Shown here in pieces: positions 49,108-56,979 of a stretch of 64,000 nt of DNA; position 1 is the first letter of the stretch; every line of letters begins with the position of its first letter. The position numbers were made by a program, and so were the translations under genes. The DNA is from Caldilineales bacterium. Its GTDB lineage: Bacteria > Chloroflexota > Anaerolineae > J102. The notes beneath the pieces are model-generated. The model saw nothing but the letters and a program-made list of their open reading frames with translations, was not told the origin of the DNA and made no database searches. The stretch is from contig JAGFJG010000053.1 in assembly GCA_024102915.1 (NCBI GenBank), positions 62,001-126,000 of the forward strand, written 5' to 3'.

Positions 49108-49140
49108 GCGGGGGATACCCCCGCTCCCCCGTTTGGGGGA
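49108..49140. terminator. Tandem GC hairpins between convergent TerC and prepilin-peptidase genes
   Basis: GCGGGGG-ATA-CCCCCGC (49108-49124) directly followed by TCCCCC-GTTT-GGGGGA (49125-49140). Another CCCCC run at 49150-49154 could swap partners. Not typical of intrinsic terminators, as there is no T-run. Confidence 0.5.
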
Positions 49141-49285
49141 TGTTACACTCCCCCAAACCCCCTCGAAAGGTCTGTGCGCTTAATGCGGTTTTGCGTCCAA
49201 TAAGCGAGCAATTACGGGTGAGATCAGTGAGATGGAGTGATGCAGCATTGTCGTGATCAGCGCAATTCACGACATTTGCCAAGAC

Positions 49286-49816
49286 TCAGGCGGCGGGGAT
49301 GATCAATATCAGCCAGGCGCTCATGACCAGATAGGGCGCGTAGGCGAAAGTTTGGCCTGCGCGCGCCCGCCCGCTGAGCAATAACACCAGCGCGGCCAGA
49401 CCGCCGGCGATCATCCCCAACGGTAGGGCGAAGAGGATGCCGGGGAACCCCGCCATCAGGCCGAGCAACCCGGCCAGCTTGGCATCACCCATGCCTAGCG
49501 CTTGCGGCCAGCGCCCGGCAATAGCGAGACCGATGGTCAGGCCGAACAGCCCGCCCGCAAGCATCGAGAGAGGCGAGATGAAATCCGTCAACAGGCTGAG
49601 GGCGACCACGATGGGCGCAGCCACGATCAGCCAGCGATTCGGAACCCGGCGCTCCCGGATGTCTTTGACGGCAAAGGCCAGGAGCATCCAGCCATAAAGC
49701 ATCGCCAGGCCGCCATGAGGTGTGAATCCCCAGATGGCGAGGGACAGGACGGCCACAAGCAGTCCGATCGCCGCAATGGCAAGCGTTCCCCCATCTGGCC
49801 GCCTGAACTGAGTCAT
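49286..49816 (-). CDS. A24 prepilin peptidase-like protein
   Basis: 176 residues from ATG 49816, which overlaps the preceding stop (ATGA). VKDIRERRVPNR and GMGDAKLAGLLGL carry the two Asp residues of GxGD aspartyl proteases. Six helices; the N-terminal methylase domain is missing, as in CpaA/TadV peptidases. It would cleave type IV pilin or Flp-type prepilins, though no pilin genes lie in the window. Confidence 0.8.
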   Translation of the reverse strand: MTQFRRPDGGTLAIAAIGLLVAVLSLAIWGFTPHGGLAMLYGWMLLAFAVKDIRERRVPNRWLIVAAPIVVALSLLTDFISPLSMLAGGLFGLTIGLAIAGRWPQALGMGDAKLAGLLGLMAGFPGILFALPLGMIAGGLAALVLLLSGRARAGQTFAYAPYLVMSAWLILIIPAA

Positions 49817-51003
49817 GCGGGCTGTTCCAACAATTCTTCCAACGCCGCCGCCAGTTCGTCGATCTCTTCTTCGGTATTCCAGAAGCCGGTGGATACGCGC
49901 AGGCAGGCCATGTGCGGGATGGTGCGGATGCGCAAATCTCGCCGAATCAGCTCTGAATTGATGAACTCCGGACTGACGTCGGCGGGCAGGTAGAAGTGCA
50001 GCAATCCGGCGGCCGGGTCCGGTGTGAACAGGCGCAGCCGGGAATTGCGGCCAAGCAGGCCCCGCGCATAGCGATGCAAATGGGCGATGCGGGCGAACGC
50101 CCAATCCCAACCGACTTCCTTGCGCAGCCATTGCAGTGAGGCCAACATGCCGTACACGCCGGGCAAATAGATGGAACTGGCTTCAAAGCGGCGGGCGTTC
50201 GGGGCCAGTTCCAGATGGCCGTAACAGCTCCAACAGTCGGGCGCTTCCATGTTCATGGCAAAATAACCGGTGTAGGTGGGCGAAAGCCGCTCCATTGCCG
50301 CCGGGCTGACGTAAAGCGTACCAATGCCCTCCGGCCCGCACAGCCATTTCTGGCCGGGCACGGCGTAATAATCGACGCCGCTGACCGGGAGGTCCAACGG
50401 CACGGCCCCGGCGCTTTGGGCGGCATCGATCACCACCTGGCAGCCACGCGCGTGCGCGGCCTGCATGATCTCGTCCAACGGCAGTAGCGCCCCATTCGAC
50501 CAACTGACATGCGAGATCACGAGCAGGCGACTGGCGGGCGTGAGCTGGTCTTCGATGCGGTTCGGCACGTCGGCTGGCGGGCAATCGAGCAGGCTTAGCG
50601 TGCGCAGGTTCAGGCCAAATTTGCGCGCGGCCAGGATGGCGGGCATGACGCCGCCTTCGTGCTCCAGGTCGGTGACCACCACTTCCTCGCCCGCACGCCA
50701 ATCCTGACCCCAGACAGCGATGTTGATCCCGTCGGTGGTGTTGTGGGTGAGGGCGACATCGTCCGTGGCTGCGCCGAAAAGTTTGGCGAATTCTACACGC
50801 AGTCGATGCATGTCGGGCAGGTATTTGCTGAAATAGAGTTCGGTCTGGATGCGCCCTTGCTCGGCCTGGTCGCGGGCGGCAGATGCCAGGGCGTCGATGG
50901 CAGGCTGGGGCAGCGGCCCGCAGGTCCCGGTGTTGAGATAGGCGTACTGGTTGACCGCGGGCAGGGCGGCGCGGATGCTGGCGATGTGTTGGCTGTCTGG
51001 CAT
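49813..51003 (-). CDS. Class V aminotransferase / isopenicillin-N-epimerase-like
   Basis: 396 residues from ATG 51003. YLNTGTCGPLPQPAIDAL, THNTTDGINIAVWG, VIDAAQSAGAVPLD and the PLP-Lys motif PGQKWLCGPEG fit the cysteine desulfurase/EgtE/isopenicillin epimerase group. The exact reaction is unknown. It overlaps the peptidase gene by 4 bases. Confidence 0.88.
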   Translation of the reverse strand: MPDSQHIASIRAALPAVNQYAYLNTGTCGPLPQPAIDALASAARDQAEQGRIQTELYFSKYLPDMHRLRVEFAKLFGAATDDVALTHNTTDGINIAVWGQDWRAGEEVVVTDLEHEGGVMPAILAARKFGLNLRTLSLLDCPPADVPNRIEDQLTPASRLLVISHVSWSNGALLPLDEIMQAAHARGCQVVIDAAQSAGAVPLDLPVSGVDYYAVPGQKWLCGPEGIGTLYVSPAAMERLSPTYTGYFAMNMEAPDCWSCYGHLELAPNARRFEASSIYLPGVYGMLASLQWLRKEVGWDWAFARIAHLHRYARGLLGRNSRLRLFTPDPAAGLLHFYLPADVSPEFINSELIRRDLRIRTIPHMACLRVSTGFWNTEEEIDELAAALEELLEQPA

Positions 51004-51122
51004 GGGGGGTGTGATGGAGTAATGGAGTGATAGAGTGAAGAAGTGGTGGGGGTAGAGTATACCGGAAGGCGGTTGCGTGCAATCCCGGCGGTGGCGAGGG
51101 GGCGGCGAATTCCCTGCCTGTT

Positions 51123-51152
51123 TTGACGCCGGTGCGGCAATGACGCTATACT
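51123..51152 (+). promoter_or_regulatory. Sigma-70-like promoter for tRNA-Pro
   Basis: TTGACG (51123-51128), 18 bases, then TATACT (51147-51152). The tRNA starts 10 bases later. Confidence 0.7.
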
Positions 51153-51161
51153 TGCCCGGTT

Positions 51162-51235
51162 CGGGGCGTAGCGCAGTTCGGCAGCGCGCTTGGTTTGGGT
51201 CCAAGAGGTCGCCGGTTCAAATCCGGCCGCCCCGA
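51162..51235 (+). tRNA. tRNA-Pro (anticodon TGG)
   Basis: Acceptor CGGGGCG/CGCCCCG, D stem GCGC/GCGC, anticodon stem CTTGG/CCAAG with loop TTTGGGT, T stem GCCGG/CCGGC, discriminator A. All stems are perfect. CCA is not encoded. It reads CCA codons. Confidence 0.95.
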
Positions 51236-51245
51236 CTTCACGAGT

Positions 51246-51273
51246 CAGTTTGCAGTGAGCAGTGGGCAGTTTT
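51246..51273. repeat. Heptad tract CAGTNNN x4
   Basis: CAGTTTG CAGTGAG CAGTGGG CAGTTTT between tRNA-Pro and tRNA-Gly. Same motif as 41634-41661. A facing ACTGAA pair lies at 51301-51320. Confidence 0.7.
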
Positions 51274-51336
51274 GAGAAGACTGCTCATCCATGATTAAAT
51301 ACTGAATATCGACGACTGAAAACGATAGTTGGAAAT

Positions 51337-51407
51337 GCGGGCGTAGTGTAGCGGTAACACACCAGCCTTCCAAGCTGTTATCACGGGTTCGAGTCCCGTC
51401 GCCCGCT
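51337..51407 (+). tRNA. tRNA-Gly (anticodon TCC)
   Basis: Acceptor GCGGGCG/CGCCCGC, D stem GTGT/ACAC, anticodon loop CTTCCAA, T stem ACGGG/CCCGT, discriminator T. One mismatch (C-T) at the base of the anticodon stem. CCA is not encoded. Confidence 0.93.
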
Positions 51408-51418
51408 CTGTAAAAACG

Positions 51419-51515
51419 AATGGTGAATTGGAGATAGTGATTGGTAAATGGGCTGAGTGAAGCGGAATCGCCAGCCCACAATTTGCAATTCCCCTTTCGC
51501 CATTCGCAAATTTCT
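51419..51515. repeat. Facing degenerate heptad tracts
   Basis: AATGGTG AATTGGA GATAGTG ATTGGTA AATGGGC at 51419-51453 and ATTTGCA ATTCCCC TTTCGCC ATTCGCA AATTTCT at 51481-51515. The second complements the first in style. It fills the gap before the last tRNA. Confidence 0.6.
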
Positions 51516-51516
51516 C

Positions 51517-51590
51517 GGGGCCTTAGCTCAACAGGTTAGAGCAGCGGTCTCATAAACCGCCGGTCCCCGGTTCGAACCCGGGAGGCCCCA
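51517..51590 (+). tRNA. CAT-anticodon tRNA (Met, or Ile with lysidine)
   Basis: Acceptor GGGGCCT/AGGCCCC, D stem GCTC/GAGC, anticodon stem GCGGT/ACCGC with loop CTCATAA, T stem CCCGG/CCGGG. The initiator-specific C-A mismatch at the acceptor end is absent, so it is not initiator tRNA. Elongator Met or Ile2 cannot be separated by eye. T7 follows. It is the probable insertion target of the element starting behind it. Confidence 0.92.
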
Positions 51591-51663
51591 CTTTTTTTGA
51601 GTTGCGCCACAAGCTGTAGTGGCAACAGGTTTGAGAAACACTAGATATAGGGCTTGTCAGGCC

Positions 51664-51679
51664 GGGCGGAGCGCCGCCC
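51664..51679 (+). promoter_or_regulatory. Hairpin covering the integrase Shine-Dalgarno
   Basis: GGGCGG-AGCG-CCGCCC, six perfect bp, 3 bases before the integrase ATG. The GGAG ribosome-binding site (51668-51671) lies in its left arm and loop, so translation would be held low unless the stem opens. Confidence 0.5.
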
Positions 51680-51682
51680 AAG

Positions 51683-52603
51683 ATGACGAAAGCCCAACGT
51701 ATTCACCTTGATTCGCAAGGCGATTACCTGACGCCGCAAGAGGCCTTCGACGCCTTTTTGCTGGATTGTCAAGCGCGCAATCTCTCGCCGGAAACGGGGC
51801 GATTTTACCGGGAGAAGTTGGGGGCGCTGGTCAAGTGGCTGGATTCTGAGGGCGTGGGGCATGTGGGAGAGATTACGGCCGGGCATGTGCGCGCCTATCT
51901 GATTTATTTGCGAGCGCGTGGCCATAATCCCGGCGGGCAGCACGCGCACGCCAGCGCGCTTAGGGCCTGGTTGAATTGGCTTGCCAGAGAAGAGGAGATC
52001 GCCGACAACCCTATGCGCCTGGTGCGTATGCCCAAACAGGAACGGCAGATACTACCGGCCTTCAGCGGCGAAGATGTGGCGGCGATGCTGCGCGCCTGTA
52101 AGAACCGGCGCGACATCGCTTTGATTCTGGCCATGCTCGACACCGGCTTGAGGGCTTCCGAGTTGCTGGCGCTGAATGTGGGCGATTTGGACATGGGAAC
52201 GGGGGCGATCATGGTGCGCAAGACCAAGAACAAAAAAGCGCGCATGGTGTACTTGGGGGCGAAGAGCGGGCGGGCCGCGCAGCGGTATTTGCGCTGGCGG
52301 CGAAACCCCGGCCCGGCCTCCCCCCTGTGGATTAACATGCACACCGGGCGGCGCTTGGGCGTGTGGGGATTGCGGCAGATATTGCGGCGGATCGCCAAGC
52401 GGTCGGGCGTGCAGCATTGCCACCCGCATACTTTCCGGCGCACGTTCGCCCTGTGGAGCCTGCGCGCCGGGATGAACATTTATGCCTTACAGGAGCTCAT
52501 GGGCCATGCCGACCTGACCATGCTTCGGCGCTATCTGGCCCTGGCTGAAAGCGACCTTGAGGACGCTCACCGGCGGCATGGGCCGGTCGATACCCATCTT
52601 TGA
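51683..52603 (+). CDS. Tyrosine-type site-specific integrase
   Basis: 306 residues. N-terminal SAM-like core-binding domain (FLLDCQARNLSPETGRFYREKLG) and a C-terminal catalytic domain with the Arg in DTGLRASELL, HTFRR, LMGHAD and the nucleophile Tyr in LRRYLAL. It is XerC/D-like and sits against the tRNA, so it is the likely integrase of the element. Its ribosome-binding site is in a hairpin. Confidence 0.93.
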   Translation: MTKAQRIHLDSQGDYLTPQEAFDAFLLDCQARNLSPETGRFYREKLGALVKWLDSEGVGHVGEITAGHVRAYLIYLRARGHNPGGQHAHASALRAWLNWLAREEEIADNPMRLVRMPKQERQILPAFSGEDVAAMLRACKNRRDIALILAMLDTGLRASELLALNVGDLDMGTGAIMVRKTKNKKARMVYLGAKSGRAAQRYLRWRRNPGPASPLWINMHTGRRLGVWGLRQILRRIAKRSGVQHCHPHTFRRTFALWSLRAGMNIYALQELMGHADLTMLRRYLALAESDLEDAHRRHGPVDTHL

Positions 52604-52636
52604 TTCGTGGGCATTGCCCACAAGGAGAGACTGAAA

Positions 52637-52936
52637 ATGTGTGCATCCATCACCCCCTCACCCTTTCCGGTAGTTGTGCAGTGGATTGACCCGGGCCATT
52701 TGGCCGAACTGTGCGACCACTGGGCGCGCGAGATGATAGGGCGGGGCCGCTATTCCCCCGTCGATCATGCCGCAATCGCCGACCTGGTTTGCACGGTCGA
52801 AGAGCTTGACGAGCGGATCATGAAGGCGCAAAACGGGCAGGTTGGCGAGTTACGGGCGGAACTGCAAGCGGCGGCGCAAGAGGCGCTGGCGCTCATGGCG
52901 GAATCGGCGAAACCCACAGGGGAGGGGGGCCTATGA
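52637..52936 (+). CDS. Small unknown protein upstream of FtsK-like gene
   Basis: 99 residues from ATG 52637, with AAGGAGA 8 bases upstream (an earlier GTG is less likely). N-terminal Pro-rich start then two helices. No recognised domain. Its last codons carry the CCACAG-type dispersed motif, and the stop overlaps the next start (ATGA). Confidence 0.65.
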   Translation: MCASITPSPFPVVVQWIDPGHLAELCDHWAREMIGRGRYSPVDHAAIADLVCTVEELDERIMKAQNGQVGELRAELQAAAQEALALMAESAKPTGEGGL

Positions 52937-54345
52937 CATCACTCACGCAGTATTGCGCATGGGCCGAACGGCAGATCGCCGCGGTGGTTGTGTCTGAGGG
53001 CCTGCATTGCGGTCTGGCGCAAGTGGTGCAGGGGCCGATGACCCTGACCTTTCGCTTGCGGCTGTTGCGACCCAACCGGGCGGAGCTGGCGCGGCTGCTG
53101 GGCTTGGGGCCTACGCTGGCGCAAGCGCTGCAATCGCCGCGCGTGCGCGTGGCCGATACTGCGCAGGGCGTTTTGGTGGAAGTGCCGTCACCGGCCCCGC
53201 GTACGCCGAGCGCCGAGGACCTGGCCACCGCCACACGCGGCCCGGCGGCCGTGGCTGTGGGCGTGGACAGTTTCCGCCGCCCGGTGTATCTGGACTTCGA
53301 CCGTAACGCCCATCTCTTGGCCGTAGGCCCGACCCGGCGCGGCAAAACAGAAGCGGTCAAGAGCCTGTTGTATGCGCTGGCGATGCGCAGCGGCTCCCGC
53401 AATCTGGCCTATCTGATTCTGGCGAAAAAGGCGAGCGATTGGCAATCGTTCGCAGCTGCGAGCGGCTGTTATGGCGTGCTGGCGCAAGATGGGGAGATCG
53501 AGGGGGCGCTTTCCTGGCTTGCTGGCGACGTGTTGCAAAACCGGACGCGCAACGGACAACGCGACCCCGCCCTTTTCCTTGTGGCTGATGACCTGGCCAA
53601 TATCGCCGCCCGCGCGAACATTGCCGGGCTGATTGGCGAGATCGCCAGTATGGGCGGGGGCGTGGGGATGCACTTGATCATCAGCACGCAGAGCACGGGG
53701 CGGGCCGGGGGATTGTCGCAGGATCTCGAGGCGAACTTGACCGCCCGCCTGGTGTTCGGCGCAACCGATGCGGCGGCGGCCGCCCGGTATGCGGGCAGCG
53801 GCGGCACGGGGGCGGACCTGGTAGGGACTTCGCCGGGCGATGCGCTGCTGATTGTGGACGGCCTCTCGCAGCGCGTGGCCACGGCCCGGGCCGATGATCG
53901 CCTGATTGCGCTCTTGCCAGCTGGGAAAACGCCGCAACCGTGGCGAAACCGACGAAACCAGGAAAACCAGGCCGCCGACCACCCGGCCGGCGCGGCGACG
54001 CGTGGCGGGGATGGGGCGGGGGCGGGCGGGGAACCGGGCGCTAAACCGGTTCGGCTCTTCGACCTGTCGCAACCTGTGACCCCGGCGGAGCGCGACCAGG
54101 TGCGCGGCCTTTACGCGCAGCTGGGCAGCATGAATAAGGCATGCCGGGCGGCTTATGGCTCTAAGAACGGCAAGACCTGGCCACGGCTGCAAAGCATCCT
54201 GGCTGACGAATCAGAGGAGAAGCCCACAGGGGAGGGGGGCGAACTTCCCGACACTATCGACCTATCCACCGACCAGGGCCGGGCGCTTTTCGCCGATTGG
54301 CAGAGCGCCGGCCTGGTCCACTTTCCAGCGGAGCAAGCAACATGA
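52933..54345 (+). CDS. FtsK/SpoIIIE-like DNA translocase without membrane domain
   Basis: 470 residues. Walker A GPTRRGKT (about 132-139), preceded by VDSFRRPVYLDFDRNAHLLAVG, Walker B LFLVADDL, and GVGMHLIISTQST like FtsK/TraB motor proteins. The N-terminal 110 residues are not membrane-spanning. The C-terminus (AERDQVRGLYAQLGSMNKACRAAYGSKNGKTW) forms a helix-turn-helix-like unit in place of the FtsK gamma domain. The next coupled gene is a two-helix membrane protein. Suggested role: moving element DNA toward Xer recombination, packaging or transfer. Confidence 0.85.
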   Translation: MTSLTQYCAWAERQIAAVVVSEGLHCGLAQVVQGPMTLTFRLRLLRPNRAELARLLGLGPTLAQALQSPRVRVADTAQGVLVEVPSPAPRTPSAEDLATATRGPAAVAVGVDSFRRPVYLDFDRNAHLLAVGPTRRGKTEAVKSLLYALAMRSGSRNLAYLILAKKASDWQSFAAASGCYGVLAQDGEIEGALSWLAGDVLQNRTRNGQRDPALFLVADDLANIAARANIAGLIGEIASMGGGVGMHLIISTQSTGRAGGLSQDLEANLTARLVFGATDAAAAARYAGSGGTGADLVGTSPGDALLIVDGLSQRVATARADDRLIALLPAGKTPQPWRNRRNQENQAADHPAGAATRGGDGAGAGGEPGAKPVRLFDLSQPVTPAERDQVRGLYAQLGSMNKACRAAYGSKNGKTWPRLQSILADESEEKPTGEGGELPDTIDLSTDQGRALFADWQSAGLVHFPAEQAT

Positions 54346-54770
54346 ACGAAAAAGGACGCGGCGCCGCCGATACGCTGGCCATCATTGGCGGCCTATCCGC
54401 TTTCGTGGGCATGGGCGTTTTGGCGGCGGCCGTGGGCATGACCTGGAAACCCGAAAACACCTCTTCCCTGATCACGGCGGGGGCGGCGGTTTGCGGGGGC
54501 GGTCTGGCTATTTTTGCGGCCGTGTTTGGCGTGTTTATGGGCATGGGCGTTTACCGGCGCATGCAGCGCGCCGACGGCGACCAGGCCCACGAGCTGCGCA
54601 CGCTGCCCGCGGCTCGCAGTTGGCAAGAGCCACGCGCGCCCATGCTGGCCAATCCCGACAAGGCCGGGACGTGGGCCGGGGGCGGCCCGCAGGTTTACGA
54701 CCTGTGGCAAGATGACGGGACGGTCAGGGTTTACCGTGAGATCGACTATGGGGGAATGGGGGAACCATGA
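54342..54770 (+). CDS. Two-TM membrane protein coupled to FtsK-like gene
   Basis: 142 residues. ATG 54342 overlaps the FtsK-like stop (ATGA). Two helices (LAIIGGLSAFVGMGVLAAAVG and the following AAVCGGGLAIFAAVFGVFMGMG region) with a short loop, then a soluble tail. No family recognised. It may be the membrane anchor for the motor. Confidence 0.65.
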   Translation: MNEKGRGAADTLAIIGGLSAFVGMGVLAAAVGMTWKPENTSSLITAGAAVCGGGLAIFAAVFGVFMGMGVYRRMQRADGDQAHELRTLPAARSWQEPRAPMLANPDKAGTWAGGGPQVYDLWQDDGTVRVYREIDYGGMGEP

Positions 54771-55069
54771 ACGCGCATAACCTGACCTGCTTTTACTGTG
54801 AGCGACCCTTTCCCCTTTCGCCCGGCGCTTACCGGGTGATCGGCATCGATGTAGGCCCCCGGCCGCCTGTGAACCTGTACGCATGCGCTGATTGCTGGCG
54901 CGAGCATCCCTTTATGCTCAGTCGGGATGCTGGCGAGCCTACAGCGTCTACAGTGTCCACAGAGCCTATAGCGTCTACAGTGTCCACAGAGGGGAAGGCG
55001 CAACCGGCGGCCGTGTGGTCGGTTGGCGACTTTGAGCAGCTGACCCTCCCCCTGTGGGCTTCGACCTGA
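54767..55069 (+). CDS. Small zinc-ribbon-like protein with internal repeat
   Basis: 100 residues. C-x2-C near residue 9-12 (CFYC) and C-x2-C at about 40-43 (CADC) make a zinc ribbon. A 9-residue sequence is repeated in the middle (EPTASTVST, EPIASTVST), encoded by a 27-base tandem repeat. Unknown function. ATGA overlap with the preceding gene. Confidence 0.65.
   Translation: MNAHNLTCFYCERPFPLSPGAYRVIGIDVGPRPPVNLYACADCWREHPFMLSRDAGEPTASTVSTEPIASTVSTEGKAQPAAVWSVGDFEQLTLPLWAST
54935..54988 (+). repeat. 27-base tandem repeat inside the zinc-ribbon gene
   Basis: Two copies (54935-54961 and 54962-54988) differing at one base. 27 is a multiple of 3, so the frame holds and the copy number may vary. 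Confidence 0.85.
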
Positions 55070-55102
55070 CACAATCTCAACAATTCATGAGGAGGCCTGA
55101 AC

Positions 55103-55129
55103 ATGGACGAACGGAGATCGCCGCCATGA
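55103..55129 (+). CDS. Eight-codon minicistron upstream of Xer gene
   Basis: ATG GAC ... CCA TGA codes MDERRSPP. GGAGG (55091-55095) lies 7 bases upstream, a much better ribosome-binding site than the one for the Xer gene. Its TGA overlaps the Xer ATG (ATGA at 55126). It may couple translation rather than make a useful peptide. Confidence 0.4.
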   Translation: MDERRSPP

Positions 55130-56055
55130 CCAACCAGGACATGATGCAGCAATTCATCGCTGACAGTATGGCTTTCGCGCCCTCTTCGCATTCGCAGCGG
55201 CAATACCGTTACGTGCTCAAGGGGTTTGGCCGCTTCATTGGCGACAAATCGCTGACGGCTGAAAGCGTGTTGGCGTTCTATGGCCAGCTGCGAGAAAAGG
55301 GACTGGCTGACGCGACCGTGGCCAGTCATGACAGGGTGTTACGGGCGTTCTTTGGCCATGCGGTTTTGAATGGCTGGCTGGCGCAAAACCCCATGCGAAG
55401 TGTGCGACGCCCACGCCGGCCGAACCGGTTGCCCAAGTCGGGCGATATGGTCACTTTCCGGGCAATGGTGGCAGCGGCGCTTAATTCCATCATTACCGAT
55501 ACCAACGGCGGGCGGCTGCTCAACTTTCGTGACCTGACGATGCTTGTATGGCTGGCTGATACCGGTTGCCGCGCCGCCGAACTCGCTGATCTGCGTGAAC
55601 ATGATGTGGACCTCAACGGGCGCTTCGCCCTGATTCGTACTGGCAAGGGGCGAAAACAGCGGCAAGTGATTTTCTCCAGCACTACCGCCCAGCTTACGGA
55701 TTCATGGCTGCAACAGCGATGCACGCTTGGGGACGGCGGCCCGTATCTCTTCCCCAGCTTTTCGACCAAGGGCGAGAATGTCGGCGCGCTGACCCCTTCG
55801 GGCGTGTCGCAGTCGCTTCACCGCATGGCCAAGAAAGCGGGCGTGTCGCACCGGCCGCACCGGGCGCATGCGTGGCGGCATTTCTGCGCAACCGAACACA
55901 TACGCAATGGGGCGGATTTACACAGCACCGCCCTGATTTTGGGCCATGCGTCAACCGATGTGACCAGGGGCTATCTACACCTCGACATTGGCGATCTGCG
56001 CATGGTGCACGACCGATCCTCGCCTATCACCGGGCTTTTGATGACCGCCCTGTGA
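55126..56055 (+). CDS. Second tyrosine recombinase (XerC/D-like)
   Basis: 309 residues from ATG 55126; a longer reading starts inside the zinc-ribbon gene. Core-binding domain then catalytic residues: Arg in DTGCRAAEL, Lys in GKGRKQR, HAWR, LGHAST and nucleophile Tyr in TRGYLHL. It differs clearly from the integrase at 51683. Placed after the FtsK-like motor, it may resolve multimers of a circular form. It could also be a second integrase. Confidence 0.9.
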   Translation: MTNQDMMQQFIADSMAFAPSSHSQRQYRYVLKGFGRFIGDKSLTAESVLAFYGQLREKGLADATVASHDRVLRAFFGHAVLNGWLAQNPMRSVRRPRRPNRLPKSGDMVTFRAMVAAALNSIITDTNGGRLLNFRDLTMLVWLADTGCRAAELADLREHDVDLNGRFALIRTGKGRKQRQVIFSSTTAQLTDSWLQQRCTLGDGGPYLFPSFSTKGENVGALTPSGVSQSLHRMAKKAGVSHRPHRAHAWRHFCATEHIRNGADLHSTALILGHASTDVTRGYLHLDIGDLRMVHDRSSPITGLLMTAL

Positions 56056-56101
56056 TGGGCGCGCAACCTTCACCCCATCTTCACCCTATGGAGCAAAGAC
56101 C

Positions 56102-56410
56102 ATGAAAGAGCCTACGAATCTTGAACGCATCGTGGACCGCAAGCGCTACAGCACCGCTACGGCTACCCTTCTCGCCGATGATGTGTTTTGGGATGGCCAC
56201 AACTTCGAAAGGTCAGGCCGGAACACCTGGCTTTATAGGACGCCGAACGGGAATTACTTCACCGTGACGCTCAGTCAGTGGCAGGGCGAACGGGACGCCC
56301 TGACGCCCATCACGCAGAAAGAAGCTATTGAACTGTACGAAGGGCCTTTAACTGAACATGCAGTCGATTATGGCGAAGCATTCCCTGATGTGGCGGTTGA
56401 GGAGGCCTAA
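56102..56410 (+). CDS. Small unknown phage-type protein
   Basis: 102 residues. Contains a DRKRYSTATATLLADD, then NTWLYRTPNGNYFTVTLSQWQG segment that looks like a small beta-sheet domain found with GKRYdT-type motifs in phage hypotheticals. GGAG 9 bases before the ATG. Function unknown. Confidence 0.6.
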   Translation: MKEPTNLERIVDRKRYSTATATLLADDVFWDGHNFERSGRNTWLYRTPNGNYFTVTLSQWQGERDALTPITQKEAIELYEGPLTEHAVDYGEAFPDVAVEEA

Positions 56411-56534
56411 AGCAATCACGCCTCTTTCCCCGGCAATCGACGGCCACAGGGGGGAGGGGACAGCAAAAAGCCGGGCGCATGTCGAGTATGCGCCCGGCCG
56501 GAGAGACCTTCCCATGTGTACTTGAGAGGCCTAG

Positions 56535-56870
56535 ATGGATGATACCAGGAATGAACATGATGTCAAAAACGGCCGTGACAGTAAAGGCCGATTCACACGC
56601 GGCAACCCTTACGCCGCGCGCGGCGGTCGAGCTCGAGCTCAGGCCCTATCACCGCAACGCCGACGCGAGATCGCCCGGCTGGGCTTTGCGGCCCTGGTCG
56701 AAACCCGCTTCGATGGCGATTCCGACATGGCCCGGGGCTGGCTGGGCAGCGTGGGAGCATGGGCGGGCGACGTGTACAGGGGCACGCCCTGGCAACGCTT
56801 CCAGCATCCCGGCGGCATCGATGATTACCGGCGGCAATGGGCGGCCCGGCGCATACATGCGGAGGATTGA
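56535..56870 (+). CDS. Small Arg-rich unknown phage-type protein
   Basis: 111 residues. RDSKGRFTRGNPYAARGGRARA start, then helices rich in Arg/Ala (REIARLGFAALV). The GRF.xGNP-type start is common in phage proteins that bind DNA. Another, overlapping frame (56479 on) is open but its upstream part is not coding by style. GAGAGG lies ahead of the ATG. Confidence 0.6.
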   Translation: MDDTRNEHDVKNGRDSKGRFTRGNPYAARGGRARAQALSPQRRREIARLGFAALVETRFDGDSDMARGWLGSVGAWAGDVYRGTPWQRFQHPGGIDDYRRQWAARRIHAED

Positions 56871-56979
56871 CGGCATGCTTGCTGCTGCGCAGGTTTGGCC
56901 GCCGGTACACCTTCCCCCCTCTCTGTGGGGGCGTAGTACAATGGGCAAAACCCGATCCCATGTGTACGAGGTGAACACC

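Noticed and set aside
49817..50131. Longer N-terminus for the prepilin peptidase
   Set aside because: Reads the aminotransferase gene in another frame; ATG 49816 with ATGA overlap is the natural start.
52933..54345. Conjugative TraB/TraG-type coupling protein as proof of an ICE
   Set aside because: Motor motifs alone cannot tell; no relaxase or mating-pair genes are visible, and a terminase small subunit is present.
56479..56979. Upstream extension of the HTH gene's frame
   Set aside because: Overlaps the better-supported small gene at 56535 and lacks coding style; a ribosome site exists only near 56969.
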